Shown: one piece after another, positions 52,178 to 61,935 of the stretch | Layout: every line of letters starts with the position of its first letter | Position numbering within the stretch: the first letter of the stretch is position 1 | Source of the DNA: CAVVNN01 sp963838035 | GTDB lineage: Bacteria; Actinomycetota; Thermoleophilia; Solirubrobacterales; 70-9 | Assembly: GCA_963838035.1 (NCBI GenBank) | Contig: CAWIPM010000001.1 | Span: 112,679 to 176,678 of the forward strand | Length of the DNA: 64,000 nt | Direction: 5' to 3' | Notes under the pieces: model-generated | What the model saw: the letters and a program-made list of their open reading frames with translations, nothing else | The model's database searches: none | What the model was told of the DNA's origin: nothing | Made by a program: the position numbers and the translations under genes

Positions 52178-53614
52178 CTACAGCTGCAGGCTCTTCACCT
52201 GCAGCAGCTCCTCGATCGCGTAGCGTCCGTTCTCGCGCCCGTGCCCGGACTGCTTGTAGCCGCCGAACGGGGCAAGCGGGTTGAAGGCGCCCCCGTTGAT
52301 CTCGATCTGCCCGGTGCGAATCCGGCTCGCAACCGCGATCGCCCGCTCCTGGTCGCCCGACCAGACCCCGCCGGCCAGCCCGTAAACGGTGTCGTTGGCG
52401 ATCCGCACCGCGTCGTCCTCGTCCTCGTAGGGCTGGATCGCCAGCACGGGCCCGAAGATCTCCTCCTGGGCGATCGTCATCTCCGCAGTCACCTCGGAGA
52501 AGACGGTGGGTCGGACGAAGAAGCCGCGCTCGAGCCCATCGGGAGGAGCGACGCCGCCGGTGAGCAGCTTCGCCCCCTCGGTCTCGCCCCTCTCGATGTG
52601 CGCGCGCACCCGCTCGCGCTGGAGGTCGGAGACGAGCGGACCGAGCCGGGTGCCCTCCTCGAACGGGTCGCCCGGGGTGAACGCCTCGGCGGCCCTGACC
52701 GCGATCTCCTCAGCCTCGGCCAGCTTCTCCCGCGGCACAAGCATCCGGGTCAGCGCGCTGCAGGTCTGCCCGGAGTTGAGGTAGCACTTGGCGACGCCGT
52801 CGGGAACCGCCTTCTCGAGGTCGGCGTCGTCGAGGATCACGTTCGGCGACTTTCCGCCGAGCTCCATCGCCACCGGCTTCACGGTCGCCGAGGCCAGCTC
52901 GGAGACCCGCCGCCCGGCCCGGGTCGAGCCGGTGAAGGAGACCATGTCGACGCCCGGGTGCCCGGCGATCGCCTCCCCGACCACCGGTCCGGTGCCGGTG
53001 ACCAGGTTGAAGACGCCGGCCGGCAGGCCGGCGGCCTCGATCACCTCGGCGAGGATGAAGGCGTTGAGCGGCACCACCTCACTCGGCTTGAGCACGACGG
53101 TGCAGCCGGCGGCCAGCGCCGGCGCAACCTTGGCGGCGATCTGGTTGAGCGGGTAGTTCCACGGGGTGATCGCGCCCAGCACCCCGACCGGCTCGCGCAG
53201 CACGCGCGAGTTTCCGATCTCCTCCTCCCAAGCGATCTCTTCGATCAGCTGCGGCATCGCCGCGAACTGGGCGGTGGGGAGGCCGGCCTGGATAATGCGG
53301 CTCAGCGTCAGCGGCATTCCCAGCTCCTGGGCGATCGTCGCGGCGATCTCATCGCGGCGCTCGGCCAATCCGGCCGAGATCGCCGAGAGATAGCCGGCGC
53401 GCTCCTCCCGGCTGGTCTGCGACCAGGACTCGAAGGCGCCGCGAGCAGCCTCGACCGCGCGGTCGACGTCTCCGGGCGTGCCCGCCGGGATCGTCCCCAT
53501 CGTCTCCTCGGTCGTCGAGTTGACGACCTCGATCGTCTCCGCGCCCTCGGACTCCACCCACTCCCCGCCGATGAAGACCCTGTCCCTTACCTGAACCTCC
53601 GCTGCGGTTGCCAT
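52178..53614 (-). CDS. NAD(P)-dependent aldehyde dehydrogenase
   Basis: 478 residues from the ATG at 53614, which has an AGGAGG ribosome site. Active-site Cys in [13 protein letters not shown] and Glu in [17 protein letters not shown]-binding ITPWNYPL and [14 protein letters not shown] are normal. It oxidises an aldehyde to an acid, substrate not predictable. It is downstream of the HxlR gene on the same strand (9-base gap), so it is probably regulated by it. Confidence 0.93.
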   Translation of the reverse strand: MATAAEVQVRDRVFIGGEWVESEGAETIEVVNSTTEETMGTIPAGTPGDVDRAVEAARGAFESWSQTSREERAGYLSAISAGLAERRDEIAATIAQELGMPLTLSRIIQAGLPTAQFAAMPQLIEEIAWEEEIGNSRVLREPVGVLGAITPWNYPLNQIAAKVAPALAAGCTVVLKPSEVVPLNAFILAEVIEAAGLPAGVFNLVTGTGPVVGEAIAGHPGVDMVSFTGSTRAGRRVSELASATVKPVAMELGGKSPNVILDDADLEKAVPDGVAKCYLNSGQTCSALTRMLVPREKLAEAEEIAVRAAEAFTPGDPFEEGTRLGPLVSDLQRERVRAHIERGETEGAKLLTGGVAPPDGLERGFFVRPTVFSEVTAEMTIAQEEIFGPVLAIQPYEDEDDAVRIANDTVYGLAGGVWSGDQERAIAVASRIRTGQIEINGGAFNPLAPFGGYKQSGHGRENGRYAIEELLQVKSLQL

Positions 53615-53622
53615 CTCTCCTC

Positions 53623-54123
53623 CTAGTCGGTCGCCCTCCCCGCCAACGCTACCGCTCCGACGCCCGGGCCGGCGAGGGCGCGCGCGTCGCGCGCGTGCAG
53701 CAACTCGCCGCAGCTTTCGCAGGTTCCGCGGTCGCTGACCCGGCCGCCGCACCCCTTGTGGACGACGAGCATCGGTGGGCCGCCGGGGTTGGGGGAGTAG
53801 CGGTCACCCCAGCGCAGCAGCGCGATCAGCGCCGGCCAGAGGTCCAACCCCTTCTCGGTGAGGAAGTACTCGTAGCGCTGCGGGCTCGCCTGGTAGGGGC
53901 GCCGCTCGAGGATGTCCTCCTCGACGAGCCGCTGCAGGCGCGCGGAGAGCACGTTGCGGGCGATGCCGAGCCCCCTCTGCAGCTCGTCGAAGCGCCGCCG
54001 CCCGTTCATCACGTCGCGGACGATCAGCAGCGACCAGCGCTCGCCGACCACCTCCAGCGCCTTCGCGATCGAGCAGACCTGTCCGGGGTAGTCGTGGCGG
54101 AGCACAGAGTGATGTTCGCACAC
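53623..54123 (-). CDS. HxlR-family transcriptional regulator with C-terminal zinc-ribbon-like tail
   Basis: 166 residues from a GTG at 54123. The HxlR winged helix covers [40 protein letters not shown] and [13 protein letters not shown]-terminal extension (about 125-150) carries HKGCGG and CESCGE, a four-ligand zinc-ribbon-like motif often seen in this subfamily. The gene lies just upstream of the aldehyde dehydrogenase gene and likely controls it. An inverted repeat lies immediately before the start. Confidence 0.9.
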   Translation of the reverse strand: MCEHHSVLRHDYPGQVCSIAKALEVVGERWSLLIVRDVMNGRRRFDELQRGLGIARNVLSARLQRLVEEDILERRPYQASPQRYEYFLTEKGLDLWPALIALLRWGDRYSPNPGGPPMLVVHKGCGGRVSDRGTCESCGELLHARDARALAGPGVGAVALAGRATD

Positions 54124-54126
54124 AAG

Positions 54127-54141
54127 GTTGCATCAAGCAAC
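54127..54141. promoter_or_regulatory. GTTGC-ATCAA-GCAAC inverted repeat upstream of the HxlR gene
   Basis: A perfect 5-5-5 inverted repeat just before the HxlR start. The half GTTGC(A/G)TCA recurs at 54156-54164, 29 bases away. A plausible operator bound by the HxlR protein itself. The rest of the 214-base region 54124-54337 holds only a doubtful 36-codon frame. Confidence 0.5.
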
Positions 54142-54337
54142 TCACTGGGTTAGGGTTGCGTCATGAAACTGATGCGGAATCGCAGAAAGCACCGCCGCAA
54201 GGTCGCGAAGATCGCGATAACCCAAGCGGAGATAACCGCCGACCTGCTCTACCCGGCAAGCCCCGGGCGATGAGCGTCGACGGGGCTTCCGCAGTCGGCA
54301 CCGGGTCCTGCCAGACGAGCGTGCGGCTGAGCGCCCG

Positions 54338-55774
54338 CTACGCGGCAAGCTCGCGGGCAAGCTCGACCAGCAGGCGCACGCCGTAGCCGCTGGCGCCGTT
54401 GCCGGTGTACGCGCGGCCCACGTCCCAGGCCGTGCCGGCGATGTCGACGTGCGCCCACGCGGTCTCGCCGACGAACTCCTCGAGGAAGGAGCCGGCGTAG
54501 ATCGTGCCCGCCTTGCGCTTGGCGGAGGCGTTGGTGAGGTCGGCGACCGTGCCCTTGGTCAGCTCCTTGTACTCGGGGTGCAGGGGCAGCCGCCAGGCCA
54601 GCTCTCCGGTGACCGCGCCCGCCGCCACGACCTCCCCCGCGAGCTCGTCGTCGTTTGAGACGACTGCGGCATAGGTCGACCCGAGCGCGATCACGACGGC
54701 GCCGGTCAGGGTCGCGAGGTCGACGATCCGCTCGGCGCCGAGCTCGACCGCGTAGGCGAGGGCATCGGCGAGGATGAGGCGCCCCTCGGCGTCGGTGTTG
54801 TTGACCTCGACCGTCTTGCCGTTGTACTGGGTGATGACGTCGCCCGGCTTGATCGCCGTCCCCGAAGGCATGTTCTCGGTCGCGGGAACCACGGCGACGA
54901 GCTCGACGGCCAGCCCCAGCTCGGCGATCGCCGCCACCGCCTCCAGCACCGCCGCGGCGCCGGACATGTCCATCTTCATCTCCTCCATCCCCGCGGAAGG
55001 CTTGATCGAGATGCCGCCGGTGTCGAATGTCACTCCCTTGCCGACCAGGCCCAGCGTCGGCCCCGAGCCTCCGCCGGCGTAGCGCAGGACGATCAGCTTC
55101 GGCTCCTCGGCGGTTCCCTGGCTGACGGCGACCAGGCCGCCCATCCCTTTCGCCACGATCTGCCCGCGACCGAGCACTTCGGCGTTGACGGCGTCGTGGG
55201 CCGCGGCGATCTCCTCGGCCCGCTCGGCTAGGTGGGAAGGGGTGGCGACGTTGGAGGGCAGGCTCTGCAGATCGCGGGCGCGGTTCTGGGCCTCGGCGAC
55301 GACGCGGGCGGCCTCGACTGGGGCGGCGACGCTCTCGGGTCCGGTCAGCGTCAGCGACTCGATCCCGGGCGGGGGAGGGTTGTCGGGGTCTGTGCGGAGG
55401 AAGCGATCGAAGCGGTAGGAGCCGAGGATCGTCCCGGTTACCAGGCCCTCGGCGGTCGCCGCGTCGTCCTCGGACCGGGGCAGGGCCCAGGCAAGGGACG
55501 TCGCCTCGACTCTGCCCGCCTCCTTTGCCGCCAGCGCCGCGGCGACCCGGGCGCGCTCGGCATCCATCTCATCTCGCTTTCCCAGTCCCACCACCAGCAC
55601 CCGCGCGGGCCGCTCGGGATGGAGGAGGGCAAGCTTCTGGAAGCGTCCCCCGGCGTCAGCCGCCCCGGGCGCGTCGGCAAGGGCGGCGGGCAGCTCCTCC
55701 CCCTCGAACAGCCCGACGACCGCCAGCTCGGCGTCGACCTCGTGCAGCTCACTCTGTCGCACCGCGACCCTCAC
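54338..55774 (-). CDS. pepA: leucyl aminopeptidase (M17 family)
   Basis: 478 residues from the GTG at 55774 (RVAVRQSELHEVDAELAVVG). The catalytic domain has VGKGVTFDTGGISIKPSAGM, KMDMSGAAAVL, the metal-binding signature NTDAEGRLILADALAY and DIAGTAW. It binds two metal ions and removes N-terminal residues from peptides in the cytosol. A TAGACT box 8 bases before the start suggests a leaderless mRNA. It is divergent from the thiolase gene. Confidence 0.93.
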   Translation of the reverse strand: MRVAVRQSELHEVDAELAVVGLFEGEELPAALADAPGAADAGGRFQKLALLHPERPARVLVVGLGKRDEMDAERARVAAALAAKEAGRVEATSLAWALPRSEDDAATAEGLVTGTILGSYRFDRFLRTDPDNPPPPGIESLTLTGPESVAAPVEAARVVAEAQNRARDLQSLPSNVATPSHLAERAEEIAAAHDAVNAEVLGRGQIVAKGMGGLVAVSQGTAEEPKLIVLRYAGGGSGPTLGLVGKGVTFDTGGISIKPSAGMEEMKMDMSGAAAVLEAVAAIAELGLAVELVAVVPATENMPSGTAIKPGDVITQYNGKTVEVNNTDAEGRLILADALAYAVELGAERIVDLATLTGAVVIALGSTYAAVVSNDDELAGEVVAAGAVTGELAWRLPLHPEYKELTKGTVADLTNASAKRKAGTIYAGSFLEEFVGETAWAHVDIAGTAWDVGRAYTGNGASGYGVRLLVELARELAA

Positions 55775-55912
55775 GGTCCGCGAGTCTACGTGCCTCCCGC
55801 TGTTCTTCTGAAATGTGGGGAAAGGAACAGCGCGGCGGAGGGCCCCGGTATCGTCCGGCCAGGGCAGGCGCCCCGAACCACAACTCGTCGACTCGCAGAA
55901 GAAAGGCAGTAG

Positions 55913-57097
55913 ATGCCCAGCACAGTCATCCTTGGAACCGCTCGGACTCCCTTCGGCAAGATGGGCGGGGCCCTCTCCTCGCTTGAGGCCACCGACCTCG
56001 GCGGCCACGTCATAGAGGCAGCCCTGGAGCGCTCCGGCGTCTCCCCGGAACAGGTCGAGCAGGTCGTATTCGGCCAGGTCCTTCAGGCAGGACAGGGGCA
56101 GATCCCCTCGCGTCAGGCCCAGATCAAGGGCGGGATCCCCAAGGAGGTCCCCTCGGAGACGATCAACAAGGTCTGTGCCTCGGGCATGCGCTCGATCGGC
56201 ATCGCCGACCTCTCGATCCGCGCCGGCGACAGCGAGGTCGCTGTCACCGGCGGCATGGAGTCGATGAGCCAGGCCCCGTACCTGCTGCCGGGCGCCCGCT
56301 TCGGCTTCCGGATGGGCGATGTGACCGCGATCGACGCGATGACCCACGATGGCCTCACCAACCCCTTCACCGAAAAGCAGATGATCAACGAGGCGAGCCA
56401 GGTCTCCAACGAGATGGAGATCACCCGCGCCGACATGGACCGCTTTGCCGAGCGCTCCCACCGGCTTGCCGCCGAGGCGACCGATGCCGGCCGCCTCGCC
56501 GAGGAGATCGCCGGCGTCACCGTGAAGTCGCGCAAGGGCGAGGCCACGGTCGAGGCCGACGAGGCGATCCGTCCCGACACCACCCTCGAGGTCCTCGCCG
56601 GGCTGAGGGCGGTCGGCGGCGAGGACGCCACCCACACCGCCGGCAACTCTCCCGGCGTCAACGACGGCGCCGGCGCCGTCGTCGTCGCCTCGGAGGAGTG
56701 GGCCGAGAAGGAGGGCCGCACCCCGCTGGCCCGCGTCCTCTCCTACGGCGCCGTCGCCGACGACTTCGCCTATCTGGCGAGGACTCCCGCCAAAGCCGCC
56801 AAGCAGGCGCTGGAGAAGATCGGCAAGAGCCCTGAGGACGTCGACCTCTGGGAGATCAACGAGGCCTTCGCCTCGGTCGCGATCAACTCGGTGCGCATGC
56901 TCGGGGTCGACGAGGAGAAGGTCAACGTCAACGGCGGGGCGATCGCACTCGGCCATCCGATCGGCGCCTCCGGCGCCCGCATCGTCGGCGCGCTCGTCCA
57001 CGAGCTCGGCCGTCGCGGCGGGGGCCTCGGCGTCGCCGCGATCTGCTCCGGCGGCGGCCAGGGCGACGCGATCGTGATCGAGGTCAACGGCTCCTAG
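55913..57097 (+). CDS. acetyl-CoA C-acyltransferase (thiolase)
   Basis: 394 residues, starting STVILGTARTPFGKMGGALS. The nucleophilic Cys is in INKVCASGMRS, the His in GHPIGASGARI and the second Cys in ICSGGGQGDAIV; INEAFA is also present. It cleaves 3-ketoacyl-CoA in beta-oxidation or condenses acetyl-CoA. It is followed 4 bases later by the HAD phosphatase gene. Confidence 0.93.
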   Translation: MPSTVILGTARTPFGKMGGALSSLEATDLGGHVIEAALERSGVSPEQVEQVVFGQVLQAGQGQIPSRQAQIKGGIPKEVPSETINKVCASGMRSIGIADLSIRAGDSEVAVTGGMESMSQAPYLLPGARFGFRMGDVTAIDAMTHDGLTNPFTEKQMINEASQVSNEMEITRADMDRFAERSHRLAAEATDAGRLAEEIAGVTVKSRKGEATVEADEAIRPDTTLEVLAGLRAVGGEDATHTAGNSPGVNDGAGAVVVASEEWAEKEGRTPLARVLSYGAVADDFAYLARTPAKAAKQALEKIGKSPEDVDLWEINEAFASVAINSVRMLGVDEEKVNVNGGAIALGHPIGASGARIVGALVHELGRRGGGLGVAAICSGGGQGDAIVIEVNGS

Positions 57098-57101
57098 AGG
57101 C

Positions 57102-57887
57102 TTGAGTCGCGCCGCTGCATTTTTTGACCTGGACAAGACCCTGATGGCGGGGTCGTCCGGGATGCAGTTCGCCCGCGTCGCGGCACGCCAGGGGATCGTG
57201 AGCAGGCGCCTGCTGGCGAGCTGGGCGCTCGAGCACCTGCGCTATCGCCTGCGCGGCACCACCGACGAGCGCACCGCCGAGGTGCTGCGCGTCGCCCGCG
57301 AGCTGATCTCCGGCGTCCCCGCGAAGACGATCGACCGGATGGGCCCGGAGGTGATGGCGGAGATCCTGCCGCGCGTCTTCCCCCAGATGCTCGACGAGGT
57401 CCACGCCCACCAGGACGCCGGCCGCGCCACCTTCATCGTCAGCGCCGCCGGCAACGGCGTGGTCGAGTCGCTGGCGCAGGTACTGGGAATGGAGGGCGGG
57501 ATCGGCACCCGCTACGAGGTCGACGCCGAGGGCAATTTCACAGGCCGCTTCGACGGCCCGTTCGTCTACGGGCCGGGAAAGGTCGAGGCGATGCGGGCCT
57601 TCGCCGCCCAGCACGACATCGACCTCGACGAGTCATACGCCTACTCGGACTCGCTCTCCGACCTGCCCATGTTGGGCGCCGTGGGCAACCCGGTCGCGGT
57701 CAACCCCGACCCGTCCCTGGCCGAGATCGCCAAGCGGGAGGGCTGGCAGACGATGCGCTTCGAGCGGCTCGGCCGGCGCCTGGTCGCGGTCTTGGTGACC
57801 CTGCTCGCGACAGTCGCCGGCTTCGGTGCCTCACGGGTCGCCACGCGTCGCAGTCCGCCGCCCCGGCGCTTCCCCGTGCGGCGCTAA
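57102..57887 (+). CDS. HAD-superfamily phosphatase (SerB/CicA-like) with C-terminal membrane segment
   Basis: 261 residues, TTG start 4 bases after the thiolase stop. HAD motif I is [11 protein letters not shown], motif [15 protein letters not shown], motif III GKVEAM and motif [13 protein letters not shown]. The C-terminal stretch [19 protein letters not shown] is hydrophobic enough to be a membrane anchor and is followed by a basic tail. Typical members act on phospholipid or phosphoserine-like substrates; substrate unknown. Confidence 0.85.
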   Translation: MSRAAAFFDLDKTLMAGSSGMQFARVAARQGIVSRRLLASWALEHLRYRLRGTTDERTAEVLRVARELISGVPAKTIDRMGPEVMAEILPRVFPQMLDEVHAHQDAGRATFIVSAAGNGVVESLAQVLGMEGGIGTRYEVDAEGNFTGRFDGPFVYGPGKVEAMRAFAAQHDIDLDESYAYSDSLSDLPMLGAVGNPVAVNPDPSLAEIAKREGWQTMRFERLGRRLVAVLVTLLATVAGFGASRVATRRSPPPRRFPVRR

Positions 57888-57900
57888 CCCGCCACGCGCC

Positions 57901-57906
57901 TACACT
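57901..57906 (+). promoter_or_regulatory. TACACT -10 box of a leaderless methylmalonyl-CoA mutase gene
   Basis: TACACT lies 6 bases before the ATG at 57913 and no Shine-Dalgarno sequence is present. Transcription would begin at or next to the A of the start codon. The same spacing is seen before the DUF4242, ggt and pepA genes. Confidence 0.45.
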
Positions 57907-57912
57907 TTCGCA

Positions 57913-59535
<1,623 letters not shown>

Positions 59536-59583
59536 GGGCGGCCCATGCGGCCGTTCGCGGGTCCACTAGTCTTCCCCGCCGCT

Positions 59584-60006
59584 ATGAGCACTGCAACCGC
59601 CCGCAAGATCCGCGTCGTCGTCGCCAAGCCCGGCCTTGACGGGCACGACCGCGGCGCCAAGATCATCGCCCGGGCGCTGCGCGACGCCGGCATGGAGGTG
59701 ATCTACACCGGCCTGCACCAGACGCCGGAGCAGATCGCCGAGACGGTGATCCAGGAGGACGCCGACGCCGTCGGCCTCTCGATCCTCTCCGGCGCCCACA
59801 TGACTCTCGTGCCGCGGGTGGTCGAGCTGCTGAGGGAGCAGGGCGTCGACGACGTCCTGGTCACGGTCGGGGGGACGATCCCGGCCGAGGACATCCCCGA
59901 GCTGAAGGGGCTGGGCGTCGCCGCCGTGTTCACGCCCGGAGCGGGCACCGACGAGATCGTGGATTTCATCGAGAAGGGCGCCACCGAGCGCCATGCCAAC
60001 GAGTGA
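59584..60006 (+). CDS. methylmalonyl-CoA mutase, cobalamin-binding small subunit
   Basis: 140 residues from the ATG at 59584. The B12-binding motif DGHDRG supplies the cobalt-coordinating His ([20 protein letters not shown]). [16 protein letters not shown] and [19 protein letters not shown] are the remaining flavodoxin-like signatures. It complements the large subunit 48 bases upstream; MeaB is encoded at 45727. Confidence 0.95.
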   Translation: MSTATARKIRVVVAKPGLDGHDRGAKIIARALRDAGMEVIYTGLHQTPEQIAETVIQEDADAVGLSILSGAHMTLVPRVVELLREQGVDDVLVTVGGTIPAEDIPELKGLGVAAVFTPGAGTDEIVDFIEKGATERHANE

Positions 60007-60056
60007 CGAATTTCACGTACCCGAATAGCACACGTCCTGATGTCCAGATAGACTGA

Positions 60057-60072
60057 TTGACTGGTCAGTCAA
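60057..60072. promoter_or_regulatory. TTGACTG-GT-CAGTCAA palindrome upstream of etfBA
   Basis: A perfect 7-2-7 inverted repeat 33 bases before the etfB start. Its TGACTGGTCAGTCA core resembles operators of TetR-type regulators of fatty-acid catabolism. No such regulator gene is in the window. Confidence 0.55.
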
Positions 60073-60104
60073 CAGCCTGAGCAACAGCCAAGGAGGCTTG
60101 AAAG

Positions 60105-60896
60105 TTGAAGATCTGCGTCCTGGTCAAGGAGGTACCGGACGCCGCAGTCCAGAAGCGCATCGACCCGAGCACGATGCGACTGGACCGCAGCGGCGAGAAG
60201 AACCTCAACCCCTTCGACACCCACGCCATCGAGGCCGCCATGCAGATCAAGGAGGGCGGCGCGATTCCGGTCGAGGAGGTCGTCGCGGTGACGATGGGCC
60301 CCGACTCCGCCGTCCGCGCCCTGCACAAGGCCGTCGCGCTCGGCGCCGACCGCTCGGTGCACCTCTCCGACGAGGCGCTGGCCGGCTCCGACGTCTGCGC
60401 GACCGGCTACTCGCTCGCCAAGGTGCTGGAGTCCGAGAGCCCTGACCTGGTGCTGCTCGGCCAGCAGTCCGACGATGGCGAGTGCTACACGATCGGCGCT
60501 GTGGTCGCCGATCACCTGCAGATGCCCTCGCTGACCCAGGTGATCAAGATCGACGTCGCCGACGGCAAGCTGCGCTGCGAGCGCCAGGCCGAGTACGGCT
60601 ACGACACGGTCGAGGTCGAGCTGCCCGCGGTGATCAGCGTCGGCGACGCGATCAACGAGCCTCGCTACCCGAGCCTGAAGGCGATCATGGGCGCGAAGAA
60701 GAAACCGCTGGACGCGAAGGCGACCGGCGACGTCGGCATCGACGGCGGCATGGTCGGCGAGGCCGGCTCCAAGACAGCCGTCCTGGCCCTCAACCCCCCG
60801 CCCGCCAAGGAGGCCGGGGAGATCATCGAGGACGAGGACACCAACGAGACGGTCGAGAAGATCGTCGCCTGGCTCGACGAGAGGAAGCTGATCTAG
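60105..60896 (+). CDS. etfB: electron transfer flavoprotein beta subunit
   Basis: 263 residues, TTG start after AAGGAGG. MKICVLVKEVPDAAVQKRID, NPFDTHAIEAA and LGQQSDDGECYTIGAVVADH are typical EtfB sequence. With EtfA it accepts electrons from acyl-CoA dehydrogenases. The etfA start is next to its stop. A palindromic operator lies upstream. Confidence 0.95.
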   Translation: MKICVLVKEVPDAAVQKRIDPSTMRLDRSGEKNLNPFDTHAIEAAMQIKEGGAIPVEEVVAVTMGPDSAVRALHKAVALGADRSVHLSDEALAGSDVCATGYSLAKVLESESPDLVLLGQQSDDGECYTIGAVVADHLQMPSLTQVIKIDVADGKLRCERQAEYGYDTVEVELPAVISVGDAINEPRYPSLKAIMGAKKKPLDAKATGDVGIDGGMVGEAGSKTAVLALNPPPAKEAGEIIEDEDTNETVEKIVAWLDERKLI

Positions 60897-61868
60897 ATGG
60901 CAGGCATCCTGGTTTACACCCTCCACGACGATGAGGGCAACTTCAACAAGAACTCCCTCGGGGCGATCTCCGAGGCGGCCAAGCTGGCAGCCGAGATCGG
61001 CGGCGAGGCCGCCGCGGTCGTGGTCGGGGACGTCGGCGACGACGCCTGCGCCTCGCTCGGCAATTACGGCGCCGCCAAGGTCTACCGGGCCAAGGACGTG
61101 CCGGAGGGCCTCGCCCAGCCGATCATCGACGTGATGGCCAAGGTCATCTCCGAGAACGGCTTCGGCTACGCGCTGTTCGGCGGCGGCCTGCTCGGCTTCG
61201 AGATCGGCGCCGGCCTCACCGCGCGTCTGGGCGCCGGTGTGACGATGGAGGTGACGAAGGTCAAGGTCGACGGCGGCAAGCTGGTCGTCGAGCGCCCGAT
61301 CCTCCAGGACTCCCAGATCGCAGACGTCGGCTACGTCGCCGAGCCCGGAATCATCATCGGCCGCCTCAACGCGTTCGACGCCAGGAGAGCGGCGGGAGCC
61401 GCCGAGGTCGTCGACGTCGAGGTCGAGTTGTCCCCCTGGTCCTCCAAGGCCAAGCTGGTCCAGCGCGGCGAGCAGCGCGGCGCCGACGTCAACATCGAGG
61501 ATGCCGACATCCTCGTAGGCGGTGGGCGAGGCCTGGGCGCAGCCGACGGCTTCAAGCTCTGCGAGGAGCTGGCCGAGTCGATGGGCGGCGCCGTCGCCGC
61601 GACCCGTGCTGTCGTCGACGCCGGCTGGTACCCCTACGCGGCTCAGATCGGCCAGACCGGCAAGACGGTCGCGCCGAAGCTCTACCTTGCCGCCGGCATC
61701 TCCGGCGCGATCCAGCACAAGGTCGGGATGCAGAGCTCGGAGAACATCCTCGCGATCAACAAGGACCAGAACGCGCCGATCTTCGAGTTCTCCGACCTCG
61801 GCGTGGTCGGCGACCTGCACAAGATCGTCCCCAAGCTGACCGAGGCGATCAGGGCGAAGAAGGGCTAA
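60897..61868 (+). CDS. etfA: electron transfer flavoprotein alpha subunit
   Basis: 323 residues, starting immediately after the etfB stop. The C-terminal FAD domain is intact: GGGRGLGAADGFKLCEELAE, VDAGWYPYAAQIGQTGKTVA, KLYLAAGISGAIQHKVGM and SENILAINKDQNAPIFEFSD. It holds FAD and docks with ETF:quinone oxidoreductase, encoded next. Confidence 0.95.
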   Translation: MAGILVYTLHDDEGNFNKNSLGAISEAAKLAAEIGGEAAAVVVGDVGDDACASLGNYGAAKVYRAKDVPEGLAQPIIDVMAKVISENGFGYALFGGGLLGFEIGAGLTARLGAGVTMEVTKVKVDGGKLVVERPILQDSQIADVGYVAEPGIIIGRLNAFDARRAAGAAEVVDVEVELSPWSSKAKLVQRGEQRGADVNIEDADILVGGGRGLGAADGFKLCEELAESMGGAVAATRAVVDAGWYPYAAQIGQTGKTVAPKLYLAAGISGAIQHKVGMQSSENILAINKDQNAPIFEFSDLGVVGDLHKIVPKLTEAIRAKKG

Positions 61869-61935
61869 GGGCCGAGCGAGCTCGCCGTCGCAGTAGACGC
61901 CCAGCGAGTTCCCGCCGCCGTTCGACAGCGCCGAC

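Noticed and set aside
54163..54273. 36-codon frame (MKLMRNRRKHRRKVAKIAIT...) divergent from the HxlR gene
   Set aside because: Very short, highly basic, no ribosome site and no recognised family; it lies in the HxlR promoter region. Not listed as a gene.
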